Virus record (IMG/VR): IMGVR_UViG_3300009514_000096
Span: 1 to 22,419 of that record
Origin: a virus
Direction: 5' to 3' (one strand)
Length of the DNA: 22,419 nt
The translations under genes were made by a program, and so were the position numbers. Position 1 is the first letter of the stretch. Each line of letters starts with the position of its first letter. This document shows positions 15,760-21,951 of the stretch, one piece after another. A model generated the notes under the pieces. The model was not told the origin of the DNA, ran no database searches, and saw only the letters and a program-made list of their open reading frames with translations.

Positions 15760-17297
15760 TATCTTTTTTTTACTTCCTCAAGCGGTTGTTCCAAATTCCG
15801 ATCACGATAACGCGGATTCGACATGAAATAATATCGTGTGCAATCCGGGAAGTCTTTGTACTTCTCCAAAAGACCCGGCGCGTCCTTCACGTCCCCGCTT
15901 GGCGTATCACGGTCCTTGCGGGAGTATCGGCTCATGTGCCGGATGGAGTTCTCGCACGTCTCCGAGAAATACGCGGTCGGCTTTGACACCCATTCCTCGC
16001 CGCGGAGTTCGTAATGCAGGTGCTTTTTGACCACCAGATGCCCGGCCTCGATAGCGTCGATGCCGTCGATGAAGTGAAACCCGAGGCGCTTGAGCTCCTG
16101 CTTCGGGGTCGTCTTGGACTGTCCGCCCTCGCGTTCTGCCTTCCGTTCGGTCGCGTTCCCGGAGTTCGGGTCGATGATACGCTTGGACACCGAGCGCCCG
16201 AATTCCTCCATGAGCTCGTATTCGGTCTCTTTGATGACCTTCGCGTAATCCGAATAGGTCTTGTCATCGAAGTCTATCTCGTTGAAGTTCCGCTTCCAGG
16301 GGTACTCCCGGACCAGGTAATGCCTGCCGGCGCGGTCCGCGGCCCACCATTGCATGGCCCAGGGCTTGTGGTCGTGCGGGTCCAGGACCATCGTCAGCGA
16401 TACATGGCGATTCGGCACGTCCGCGGCGCGCATGACGTGGATGAGCTTGGAGAAGTTCGGGTATACGCGCCCGGATAGGTTCGTCGGCATACCGTAGATT
16501 CGGCAGCGCTTGTCTTGGCGGTCCATCACCTTCACGTCATCGGCCAGTCTGGCCTGCCGGACGTATGGGTTCTCAGTCGTCCATAGCATGAAGAACACGG
16601 CCTCGCCCTTCACCACAACCCGCGGAAGGGTCTCGTCGATAAGCGGGGCATACTCGGATTCAATGACATCGTGGTCCTCAAAGAGCTCCTGCATGAGCTC
16701 GGTGATGCCGTTGAGCGAGGTCATGGTGAAGATCATTTCCCCATCCCGGTCGATGAGACGCATCTTCTGCTCTTTGTAAATCTCCATCGGCGGCTCTTCA
16801 TCGTTCCAGATACCGTCGCAGTCATCGGAGGCGAACGCTTTGGCCTTCTGGTCGTAGGACTTGAAGAGGATGGTCGAGCCGTTCTTGAAGACGATCTTGC
16901 CGTGCCGGAAGCCGTTTATCTCGTCGTAGAAGGCATATTTGATGACGTTCTTCGGGATGAGGGTCCAGATTTTGCGCTGCTGCACCTCGACGGAGAGCTT
17001 GAAGGTCTCAGCGCACGCCCACCACCGCTGCTTTGGCTTGGCTAGGCACTTGCGGATGACGTACTCGGCGCCCTTCTCGGTCTTCCCGGAGCGATTGCCA
17101 CCGAATAGACCTTTGATTTTCGCCGTACATTCATCGAATTTCTTTTGGAGTCTTAAATCCTCGAAGAATTCAAGCGGGTTCAGCAGCCGGCGCTTCCGGA
17201 TTACTTCCTGGAGCTCCGCTTGATACAAGCACAAGTCTTGCAGTTTCTCTGGCGGCCTCAAGAAGCTCTTTGGCGCTTGCGTCTTTGTATTTTTCAA
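15756..17297 (-). CDS. terL: Terminase large subunit, about 513 aa
   Basis: Packages DNA into the head using ATP and cuts the genome. Walker A GGNRSGKT is at residues 66-73, and Walker B with catalytic Glu is in the 'CDGIWNDEEPP' segment (160-170). A C-terminal RNase-H-like nuclease follows, with Asp 306 in TMVLDPHDH, IIDPNSGN and 'GIDAIEAGHLVVKKHL'. The N-terminal 'NPLEFFEDLRLQKKFDECTAKIKGLFGGN' is typical. No ATG or GTG lies between an upstream TAG at 17328-17330 and Walker A; the first possible start is the TTG at 17297, with weak SD support, which gives a 128-nt overlap with terS. The true start may be a later TTG. Family identity is very likely. Confidence 0.93.
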   Translation of the reverse strand: MKNTKTQAPKSFLRPPEKLQDLCLYQAELQEVIRKRRLLNPLEFFEDLRLQKKFDECTAKIKGLFGGNRSGKTEKGAEYVIRKCLAKPKQRWWACAETFKLSVEVQQRKIWTLIPKNVIKYAFYDEINGFRHGKIVFKNGSTILFKSYDQKAKAFASDDCDGIWNDEEPPMEIYKEQKMRLIDRDGEMIFTMTSLNGITELMQELFEDHDVIESEYAPLIDETLPRVVVKGEAVFFMLWTTENPYVRQARLADDVKVMDRQDKRCRIYGMPTNLSGRVYPNFSKLIHVMRAADVPNRHVSLTMVLDPHDHKPWAMQWWAADRAGRHYLVREYPWKRNFNEIDFDDKTYSDYAKVIKETEYELMEEFGRSVSKRIIDPNSGNATERKAEREGGQSKTTPKQELKRLGFHFIDGIDAIEAGHLVVKKHLHYELRGEEWVSKPTAYFSETCENSIRHMSRYSRKDRDTPSGDVKDAPGLLEKYKDFPDCTRYYFMSNPRYRDRNLEQPLEEVKKRY

Positions 17298-17775
17298 TGA
17301 GAGGGTCCTGTAGGCCGTGGTCGATTTCTACCTTGTCGCGCCACTCGGTGATATTCTTGGCCGCGAATATCCCGTAGTTGGCATTGTACAGACCTTTGAG
17401 GGTATTTGAATGGAGCATTTCGGCTTGAAGAGCTCGCGCACGCGCGTAAGATTCGGAAAAGTCCTTGTGAACCTTCTTCCACTCATGCAACGTATCTACA
17501 TTTACGTTTATTAACCTAGCAAACCCTGTAATGAACGGCAGCGGACAGCCCGTCTCTTTAAACTCCTGCTTGATGCCGTTCTTGCTCTTGGTCTCGGATA
17601 TGAGCTTCGTCTCGGAATGAGGAACGTCGAAGAAGTCTATAATCATCTGACAATACTTTGGGTCGTAGGTGGTCGGACGGCCGGTTGCGTTCTTGCCGTT
17701 GGCTTTCTTTTTGAAGACGGACTTTGCTCTTGGAGGATTTGGAGCTGGGAACTCAGGGATAGAGTCTTCGGTCAT
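17170..17775 (-). CDS. terS: Terminase small subunit, 201 aa
   Basis: Recognises phage DNA and starts packaging. After a Pro/Lys-rich N-terminus comes GRPTTYDPKYCQMIIDFF (residues 32-49), the start typical of one small-terminase group. Then an HTH region 'PLPFITGFARLINVNVDTLHEWKKVHKDFSESYARA' (about 78-113) and 'GLYNANYGIFAAKNITEWRDK' (about 128-148), also characteristic. The Ala/Pro/Glu-rich tail lies in the part that overlaps terL. The ATG at 17775 overlaps the upstream microprotein stop (ATGA) and has AGGA upstream. Position next to terL agrees. Confidence 0.9.
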   Translation of the reverse strand: MTEDSIPEFPAPNPPRAKSVFKKKANGKNATGRPTTYDPKYCQMIIDFFDVPHSETKLISETKSKNGIKQEFKETGCPLPFITGFARLINVNVDTLHEWKKVHKDFSESYARARALQAEMLHSNTLKGLYNANYGIFAAKNITEWRDKVEIDHGLQDPLIEKYKDASAKELLEAARETARLVLVSSGAPGSNPEAPAAEPA

Positions 17776-17942
17776 CGGTTTATTTCCTCTTCAATCAGAA
17801 CTGCTAACTTGCGGGCTTCTTTACCTATCTCCCGGAACGGTTTGGTATTAAAAGACTTCCTCCGGCATTGCGGACACTTGCACGTTGGCAGACAAACAGG
17901 AATATTGAAGTTTCCCCGGGATTTGGAGCTCATGTATTCCAT
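17772..17942 (-). CDS. Cys-rich microprotein before terS, 56 aa
   Basis: Cys17, Cys21, Cys23 and Cys26 (VCLPTCKCPQC) form a compact metal-binding knuckle, followed by a basic segment (RRKSFNTKPFREIGKEARK) and an acidic helix (LAVLIEEEINR). The TGA overlaps the terS ATG as ATGA. Two starts are possible: the ATG at 17942, or the ATG at 17933 (MSSKSRG) with GGA just upstream. If the candidate promoter at 17941-17968 is real, transcription starts near 17934, so the 17933 start would be almost leaderless. Function unknown; possibly a DNA-binding partner in packaging or late control. Confidence 0.65.
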   Translation of the reverse strand: MEYMSSKSRGNFNIPVCLPTCKCPQCRRKSFNTKPFREIGKEARKLAVLIEEEINR

Positions 17943-17968
17943 TATCCGTATCCGTGCAAACTGTTCAA
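17941..17968 (-). promoter_or_regulatory. Candidate promoter for the terminase/packaging genes
   Basis: TTGAAC (17963-17968), 16 nt, GATAAT (17941-17946, 5 of 6 to consensus). It lies just past the strong terminator at 17974-18004 and shares TTGAAC[A/G]GTTTGCA with the site at 15746-15759. Terminator followed at once by a promoter fits a switch between transcription units. Confidence 0.6.
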
Positions 17969-17973
17969 GTAAT

Positions 17974-18004
17974 AAAAAAACCCCGAGGCGATTAAACCTC
18001 GGGG
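17974..18004 (-). terminator. Intrinsic terminator closing the right-hand operon
   Basis: Minus-strand stem CCCCGAGG / CCTCGGGG (8 bp, perfect), loop of 8 nt, then seven T. It lies 13 nt past the stop of the 65-aa gene. A textbook rho-independent terminator separating the replication-side genes from packaging. Confidence 0.92.
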
Positions 18005-18017
18005 CTTCTCAGATCTG

Positions 18018-18215
18018 TCAGAGCGCCGTATTCTTTCCGCTGTCCGGAGCGGTGTCTTCGCCTGCGTGCATACGGCTCCAACATCCGCAGTCTATTCTCG
18101 GATGACCGCAGGCGATATATTTTCCTCCGAGAACCCATGCCTGATTTTTGTAATCGTAGCCGTGCATCAGGCGACCGTCTTGAATCTGAACCTCGTTGAA
18201 TGATAGGCGTAACAT
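18018..18215 (-). CDS. Small Cys/His-containing protein, 65 aa
   Basis: The ATG at 18215 overlaps the upstream stop (TAATG) and has a GAGGGAA SD; an upstream in-frame start lies inside the previous gene. It starts MLRLSFNEVQIQDGRLMHGY. Cys36-Gly-His and Cys43-Gly-Cys45 (IACGHPRIDCGCW), with nearby His50, could bind zinc. Last gene before the terminator. Family and function unknown. Confidence 0.7.
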   Translation of the reverse strand: MLRLSFNEVQIQDGRLMHGYDYKNQAWVLGGKYIACGHPRIDCGCWSRMHAGEDTAPDSGKNTAL

Positions 18216-18634
18216 TAAAATTCCCTCACGTTCCACCAGGTCAGAAGCCGCGTAGTCTTGTCGAAGGAAAACACGATCTTCACGCCATGCGGTTGGAGTC
18301 TTTGGAATTCCGCTTCACGCTTTTTCCGTTCGCCGGCTGCCTTGATCATGTAATAAAGATTGCTCCGGCGCTCTTGATTGAAATTCACGTTCACGTTCTG
18401 GGCGACCGGCGGTGCGACAGGATTCGTCAGCTTCGTCCATTCGGCGACAAATATTTTATCGCCCTGGGTCACCCTGTCCGGCTGTCCGAGCTTCGAGATT
18501 GCTTCATCGTATGGCATACGCCCAATTTGGGATGAGAGCTCGCGGTTGAGCTGCGCGTACTCCGCCGGCGTGCCGACCGCGTTCGCGTTGACCGACATGA
18601 GCAATATGTAAATCACAAGTATCAGTTTTTTCAT
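18215..18634 (-). CDS. Secreted BamE/SmpA-like small protein, 139 aa
   Basis: The ATG at 18634 follows GGGAGGG. Residues 1-20 are a Sec signal peptide (MKKLILVIYILLMSVNANA); there is no lipobox Cys, so it is probably soluble and periplasmic. 'IGRMPYDEAISKLGQPDRVTQGDKIFVAEWTK' (about 36-68) has the 'helix, LG-x-P, strand, W' pattern of BamE/SmpA-like domains. A basic helix (ERRSNLYYMIKAAGERKKREAEFQ) and a final strand 'VKIVFSFDKTTRLLTWWNVREF' follow. Such proteins occur in hosts and some phages; the role here is unknown. The fold call is by pattern. Confidence 0.75.
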   Translation of the reverse strand: MKKLILVIYILLMSVNANAVGTPAEYAQLNRELSSQIGRMPYDEAISKLGQPDRVTQGDKIFVAEWTKLTNPVAPPVAQNVNVNFNQERRSNLYYMIKAAGERKKREAEFQRLQPHGVKIVFSFDKTTRLLTWWNVREF

Positions 18635-18635
18635 G

Positions 18636-18914
18636 TTACCCTCCCTTTTTGATCCCACTCGCCGGAACGCTTCGGCGTCTCCGGTACTTCACCCGCTCAT
18701 TAAATTCGTCCCAATCCTTGATTCTCGGATTCGACAGACTTTCTTTGACCATGTGAATCACCAGCACAACCAAATCCCGAGCTGCGCTCACGTCTTTCAC
18801 CGAGCTTTGAATCTGAATGACATCGTTCACGAACTCCCGCGTATCGAAAGGATACTTCGGATTCGGCTGACGTGCGGCTGCGGACACTGCCGGTCCTGGC
18901 TTATGACGAGACAT
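18636..18914 (-). CDS. Small basic protein of unknown function, 92 aa
   Basis: The ATG at 18914 overlaps the upstream microgene stop (TGATG). A basic N-terminus (MSRHKPGPAVSAAARQPNPKYP) leads to a helical middle (FVNDVIQIQSSVKDVSAARDLVVLVIHMVKESL) and a basic tail (RVKYRRRRSVPASGIKKGG). The middle is moderately hydrophobic but too broken for a clear membrane span. No motif recognised. Confidence 0.7.
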   Translation of the reverse strand: MSRHKPGPAVSAAARQPNPKYPFDTREFVNDVIQIQSSVKDVSAARDLVVLVIHMVKESLSNPRIKDWDEFNERVKYRRRRSVPASGIKKGG

Positions 18915-19018
18915 CAGAAACCCACCGGGATCATGTCGTGCTTTACGATCTCGTAATAAATCCAGCCACTGACCAAGACAATCAAAACTACATACGCCAA
19001 GATCATCCAGTTCTTCAC
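18914..19018 (-). CDS. Single-span membrane microprotein, 34 aa
   Basis: A GTG start overlaps the upstream stop as GTGA and the TGA overlaps the next ATG, so it fills the gap exactly. The protein MKNWMILAYVVLIVLVSGWI is one hydrophobic helix followed by YYEIVKHDMIPVGF. Small size and one span could fit a holin-type or inner-membrane spanin part, but no lysin is nearby. Coding status rests on tiling and hydrophobicity. Confidence 0.55.
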   Translation of the reverse strand: MKNWMILAYVVLIVLVSGWIYYEIVKHDMIPVGF

Positions 19019-19650
19019 GCTTTTTCTACGGCCTCGACCCACTTGCTTTTTACCGAAGCGTACTTGACGCCGGCGTGCTCGAACTGCGTTCCTTCGATCG
19101 CGCCGTTTTTCAAGCGCGTGATGACGATGTAATCACCCGGCGAGACTTCGTATCGGTACTCCGGCCCGACAGCCACGACCTTCGCCCGGACGTCTCCGAT
19201 GGTTGCCTTGTCGCGGTCGGCGATCAGGAAGATGCTTGAGCCTTCAACGGTTGACTGGTATTCGAGCTCCACGATTACGCGGTCCGCCGGCGCCCGGAGA
19301 GTATCATCGGCACCCAGAGCAGCTTCGACCCATTCGTTGTGGATAAAATAGTGAACTTTGCCCTGTAAGGTCGCCCGATTGACTGGCCTTGCCATCCCCC
19401 TGAACGGCCACATAATATCGCCAGGGCGAGCCCAATATGTGCCCAAACAGGGCTTCCTGAATGACCTGTCCATGAACTCCGGACCGACCTTCACGACTTT
19501 GACCTTCTCGATCTTCGGGTTCTTCTTCATGTCCTTGACCACGATGAGCCCGGATTCGGTCTCGTACTGCCCGAGGATGGGCAGGCAAAGCAACTGACCC
19601 GGCAGCGGATGAACGTCGTTTATCGTGAGACCAATCATTTCAGCTTGCAT
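19015..19650 (-). CDS. Tandem double GroES-like (Cpn10) protein, 211 aa
   Basis: The second half (about 118-208) reads like a GroES domain: 'PADRVIVELEY', a mobile-loop-like section ending in SIFLIADRDKATIGDVRAKVVAVGPE, then 'VSPGDYIVITRLKNGAIEG' and 'GVKYASVKSKWVEAV'. The first half (about 15-110) repeats this more loosely: 'PLPGQLLCLPIL', SGLIVVKDMKKNPKIEKVKVVKVGPE, 'ARPGDIMWPF', 'KVHYFIHNEWVEAAL'. GroES is the lid of GroEL; phages such as T4 encode their own version (gp31) for capsid folding. A fused pair is unusual. The ATG at 19650 has GGAGG. A role in folding a phage protein with host GroEL is inferred. Confidence 0.8.
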   Translation of the reverse strand: MQAEMIGLTINDVHPLPGQLLCLPILGQYETESGLIVVKDMKKNPKIEKVKVVKVGPEFMDRSFRKPCLGTYWARPGDIMWPFRGMARPVNRATLQGKVHYFIHNEWVEAALGADDTLRAPADRVIVELEYQSTVEGSSIFLIADRDKATIGDVRAKVVAVGPEYRYEVSPGDYIVITRLKNGAIEGTQFEHAGVKYASVKSKWVEAVEKA

Positions 19651-19743
19651 CTATTTCATCCTCCGATGATATCCCCATAATCCGCGCCTTCTCAAGAAGC
19701 GCCGGAACCTGTACCAAAAAAATCTGACAATCTTTTTATTCAC
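19651..19743 (-). CDS. Arginine/aromatic-rich micro-ORF, 30 aa
   Basis: A GTG at 19743 overlaps the preceding stop and the TAG ends directly before the next ATG (TAGATG), so the frame fills the 85-bp gap precisely. The product MNKKIVRFFWYRFRRFLRRR followed by GLWGYHRRMK is extremely cationic and rich in Phe, Trp and Tyr. The SD is poor (AAGG very close). It could be a real cationic peptide, or a reading frame kept by chance. Confidence 0.4.
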   Translation of the reverse strand: MNKKIVRFFWYRFRRFLRRRGLWGYHRRMK

Positions 19744-19999
19744 AACCTTTTTTCATAACTCCCTCACCAAGCAGATGTTGGACAGCGTTCAACCGTTCTT
19801 CCTTGATACGCGCAATATTCCTCTCGCTCTGTGGGAACTGACGTGCAAGCTCAGTGTCATAGTGGTCTAGGATTTCTGACAGCTTGTCTCTCATGTCGAT
19901 GGCTCTCTTGTCTCCAAGAGCTTCTTTAGCAACCTGGTAATCCGTCACCTGGCTTGCATAATAATTGAGAGCAGTCCTTAGCTTCTCAACCTCAGTCAT
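19736..19999 (-). CDS. Small helical protein, 87 aa
   Basis: The ATG at 19999 overlaps the NinG-like stop as ATGA and has GGAG at good spacing. The protein is mostly helical and charged (MTEVEKLRTALNYYASQVTDYQ; DKRAIDMRDKLSEILDHYDTELARQ). No known motif, no signal peptide. Unknown function. Confidence 0.75.
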   Translation of the reverse strand: MTEVEKLRTALNYYASQVTDYQVAKEALGDKRAIDMRDKLSEILDHYDTELARQFPQSERNIARIKEERLNAVQHLLGEGVMKKGCE

Positions 20000-20484
20000 G
20001 GCTTCTCCAACAATTCCACTTTTTGTTTATAAATCTCGATCATCGACCAATATTCAACAAGACCCCACGCCGGCGATTTGATACTTCTCTGCAACGAAAG
20101 ACGGGTCAAGACTTCCGGTCCGAGACGCCGAACAATCCCGATCGTATAACCTTGCCGGTTGCCTTCTTGGAACGTGTTACAAGTTGTGCACTGGGAATGC
20201 ACGTTGTCTTCGTTGAAACGCATGGAGTTCTGAGGACAAACACTGACCGGCCAGTAGTGACCAGCCTGGGTTCCGCGTCTTACGCCACATGAAATACACA
20301 TCTCGTTTTTGTCGCGCAGACGAATGAATTTATTGAATATGGTTGTCAGATTCCTTTTGGCTGTCTTGCGCGGATCTGATTTGGCGCGGGCCAGCTTTTT
20401 TTCAGCGGCGGTCTTAGGTTTGCGCTTTAGCCAGGACCGACGAAGCGGCTTGCGGCGCGCGATCACTTTTTCTTCTCCATGCAT
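19996..20484 (-). CDS. NinG-like HNH family protein, 162 aa
   Basis: Resembles the lambda NinG/Rap family: a basic N-terminus with repeated Lys/Arg, then Cys63-x2-Cys66 (MCISCG), AGHYWPVS (about 74-81), 'RFNEDNVHSQCTTCN' (about 89-103) and a helical C-terminus ending in WSMIEIYKQKVELL. The Cys pairs and the H/N residues fit the treble-clef zinc/HNH fold. Lambda Rap is a Holliday-junction nuclease aiding Red recombination. I chose the ATG at 20484 over a TTG two codons upstream. It overlaps the small gene before it by 22 nt. Confidence 0.85.
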   Translation of the reverse strand: MHGEEKVIARRKPLRRSWLKRKPKTAAEKKLARAKSDPRKTAKRNLTTIFNKFIRLRDKNEMCISCGVRRGTQAGHYWPVSVCPQNSMRFNEDNVHSQCTTCNTFQEGNRQGYTIGIVRRLGPEVLTRLSLQRSIKSPAWGLVEYWSMIEIYKQKVELLEKP

Positions 20485-20594
20485 TTCCAATCTTTCGCGT
20501 GTTTCATAAATTCGTGGTAGTCATCGGTTCTAAAGCCACAGGCACAGCGCCATCTACCGCTTGGTGTGTTGGTTTTTTTGGAAAGATTATTCAA
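20463..20594 (-). CDS. Cys/His microprotein, 43 aa
   Basis: A TTG start follows the preceding TAA directly (TAATTG), with GGAGG at good distance. Cys17-x-Cys19 (RWRCACGF), His27, His32 and Cys38 (DWKCMEKKK) suggest a small zinc-binding unit; 'GFRTDDYHEFMKHAKDWKC' is helix-like. The C-terminus overlaps the NinG-like gene by 22 nt in another frame. Support comes from SD, tiling and composition. Confidence 0.55.
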   Translation of the reverse strand: MNNLSKKTNTPSGRWRCACGFRTDDYHEFMKHAKDWKCMEKKK

Positions 20595-20795
20595 TTAACC
20601 TTCCTCCCCTGGTTCTCGATGAACTGTGATTTTTATTTCCGGTTCAGGCACATCGTCCTGCGCGGTCTTGATTTTAGATTCGATTATGGATTTGCAATGC
20701 TCACATAGAAATTGATTCTTATAGATCCAAAGAAGAGTCTTTGCATCAAACTGGAGATCACGCTTCGAGCAAAGGAAACAGATTCGGTCAGCCAT
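20595..20795 (-). CDS. Zinc-ribbon protein, 66 aa
   Basis: Two Cys pairs, Cys6-x2-Cys9 (CFLC) and Cys31-x2-Cys34 (CEHC), frame a 21-residue segment, as in zinc ribbons. The tail is charged (IKITVHREPGEEG). The ATG at 20795 overlaps the upstream stop by 8 nt. SD is weak, but coupling is plausible. Probably a DNA- or protein-binding accessory beside the replication genes. Confidence 0.75.
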   Translation of the reverse strand: MADRICFLCSKRDLQFDAKTLLWIYKNQFLCEHCKSIIESKIKTAQDDVPEPEIKITVHREPGEEG

Positions 20796-21396
20796 TCGTT
20801 GCTCGGTACACCGCAACCGCCATCATATCTTTGATTTTCTTGTCGTTTTTTATCGAGTCCATGAGTCTTTTGAACTCAACTTCGTTCGCTTCGGAGTCAA
20901 TTTTGTGCTTCAAACGGGTTGCGATTAGGGTTTTAATGACCTTTTCTTGGGGTTTTTTAAATAGACCTTCTTTTACGGTTTGGTTTGGTACGGTTTGGTA
21001 TGGTTGGGTATGGTTGGGTATGGTATGACGAGAATCAGCCCCCAATTCTCCGAGATTTGTTCCCCGATTCATGGTTCTTTTCTTATATTCAATGCGCTTT
21101 TTCACCAAATCTCCGCAAAAATGAAGCCAATCATGGACCTTCATTCCGTCCAAAAATTCGCACGTTTGAAGCAATTTTATTAACTTCTTTGGGTCGTCCT
21201 TCCAGAACACAGACTCCGCTATAAACTTGACCGGATAACGCCTTAAATCGCCGTCCTTCCAAGCGTTTTTAAGCGTGAAATGCCATAGTAGGTGTAATGT
21301 TCCGATTATCTCCGGAACGCTTTTTCCGCTCAGTTCCACAAATTTTTGCGTCTTCCAATGCGCTGCGAGCTCTTCGTGCGATTCTATCCACGCCAT
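20788..21396 (-). CDS. Putative replisome-organiser/replication protein with internal iterons, 202 aa
   Basis: Residues 1-105 form a winged-helix-like domain starting MAWIESHEELAAHWK, with 'VPEIIGTLHLLWHF', 'GDLRRYPVKFIAESVFW', 'KKLIKLLQTCEFLDG' and 'VHDWLHFCGDLVKKRIEYKKR'. This domain is shared with the next gene upstream. A linker (about 122-141: TIPNHTQPYQTVPNQTVK) is encoded by 10-nt repeats. The C-terminal helical part (145-202) is charged. The layout (DNA-binding N-terminus, repeat linker, C-terminal loader-binding part) matches phage initiators such as lambda O, where the origin lies inside the gene. The ATG at 21396 overlaps the previous stop (TGATG). Initiator role is inferred. Confidence 0.75.
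   Translation of the reverse strand: MAWIESHEELAAHWKTQKFVELSGKSVPEIIGTLHLLWHFTLKNAWKDGDLRRYPVKFIAESVFWKDDPKKLIKLLQTCEFLDGMKVHDWLHFCGDLVKKRIEYKKRTMNRGTNLGELGADSRHTIPNHTQPYQTVPNQTVKEGLFKKPQEKVIKTLIATRLKHKIDSEANEVEFKRLMDSIKNDKKIKDMMAVAVYRATNG
20975..21026. repeat. 10-nt iteron array inside the replication gene (possible origin)
   Basis: Four direct 10-nt units on the plus strand, TGGTTTGGTA, CGGTTTGGTA, TGGTTGGGTA and TGGTTGGGTA (20981-21020), flanked by partial units. The period equals about one helical turn. An AT-rich run with GGGGTTTTTTAAATAG lies next to it at 20949-20964. This looks like an initiator-binding array and unwinding element. Confidence 0.65.
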
Positions 21397-21941
21397 CAGC
21401 GCGCCCACTTTCTTGAGTTACAAGGCCTGCAAGCAACGCGTAAATTTGTTTCTGCGTGTACGCCGCCACGGGCGAGTGGTATTACATGGTCCAGCGTTAC
21501 TTCTTTTGATTTAAGAGGAGAGAGGCATAGATAGCAGGTGCTTTTATCGCGTAGAATGATGACCTGCCTGTTTACTTTTTCGATGGTGGCTTTTTTGAGT
21601 CGAGCCCGATACTTGGACCGCTCGTTACAGGCCGCGTGTCTTCTTTTTACGCTAGCCAATCCAATCTTCGACCAGTCATTTATCTGCATGTTTTTGGTCA
21701 GCCATCCGGTCTTTTTGAGGGCTTTTATGAGTTTGTCCGGCTTGCCATTCCAGTCGCAGGCATCAGCAATATCTTTATGGAATAAACCTGATAGGTCGCC
21801 ATTTTCGCGGTTGTCGAGCGCCCACCACCAAAGCATATGAAGATGGCCAATAGCCGCGGCCCGTGAGACTCCAAGCAATTCGCATAGCGGTTTCAATTTC
21901 TTGTGCGTTCTAAGTGTTGAATGTGATTCAATCCAGGCCAT
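21396..21941 (-). CDS. Winged-helix-like domain fused to HNH endonuclease, 181 aa
   Basis: Residues 1-105 are a paralogue of the next gene's N-terminus (MAWIESHSTLRTHKKL; 'GHLHMLWWWALDNRENGDL'; 'KLIKALKKTGWL'; 'INDWSKIGLASVKRR'). Residues about 130-181 are an HNH nuclease: Cys136-x2-Cys139 (CYLC), LDHVIPLARGG (Asp151-His152), Asn166 and CRPCNSRK (171-178), all key residues present. The ATG at 21941 has GGAG 7 nt upstream, which directly follows a terminator T-run; the frame upstream of it lies in that terminator. May be a nicking or homing-type enzyme directed by the same DNA-binding domain as the initiator (inference). Confidence 0.85.
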   Translation of the reverse strand: MAWIESHSTLRTHKKLKPLCELLGVSRAAAIGHLHMLWWWALDNRENGDLSGLFHKDIADACDWNGKPDKLIKALKKTGWLTKNMQINDWSKIGLASVKRRHAACNERSKYRARLKKATIEKVNRQVIILRDKSTCYLCLSPLKSKEVTLDHVIPLARGGVHAETNLRVACRPCNSRKWAR

Positions 21942-21951
21942 TTGAAACTCC

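Noticed and set aside
16014-17045. Plus-strand frames of 124-154 codons inside terL
   Set aside because: Antisense shadows; terL has all ATPase and nuclease motifs on the minus strand.
20975-21026. Short repeats considered as a CRISPR array
   Set aside because: Units are 10 nt, directly adjacent, have no spacers and lie inside a coding region.
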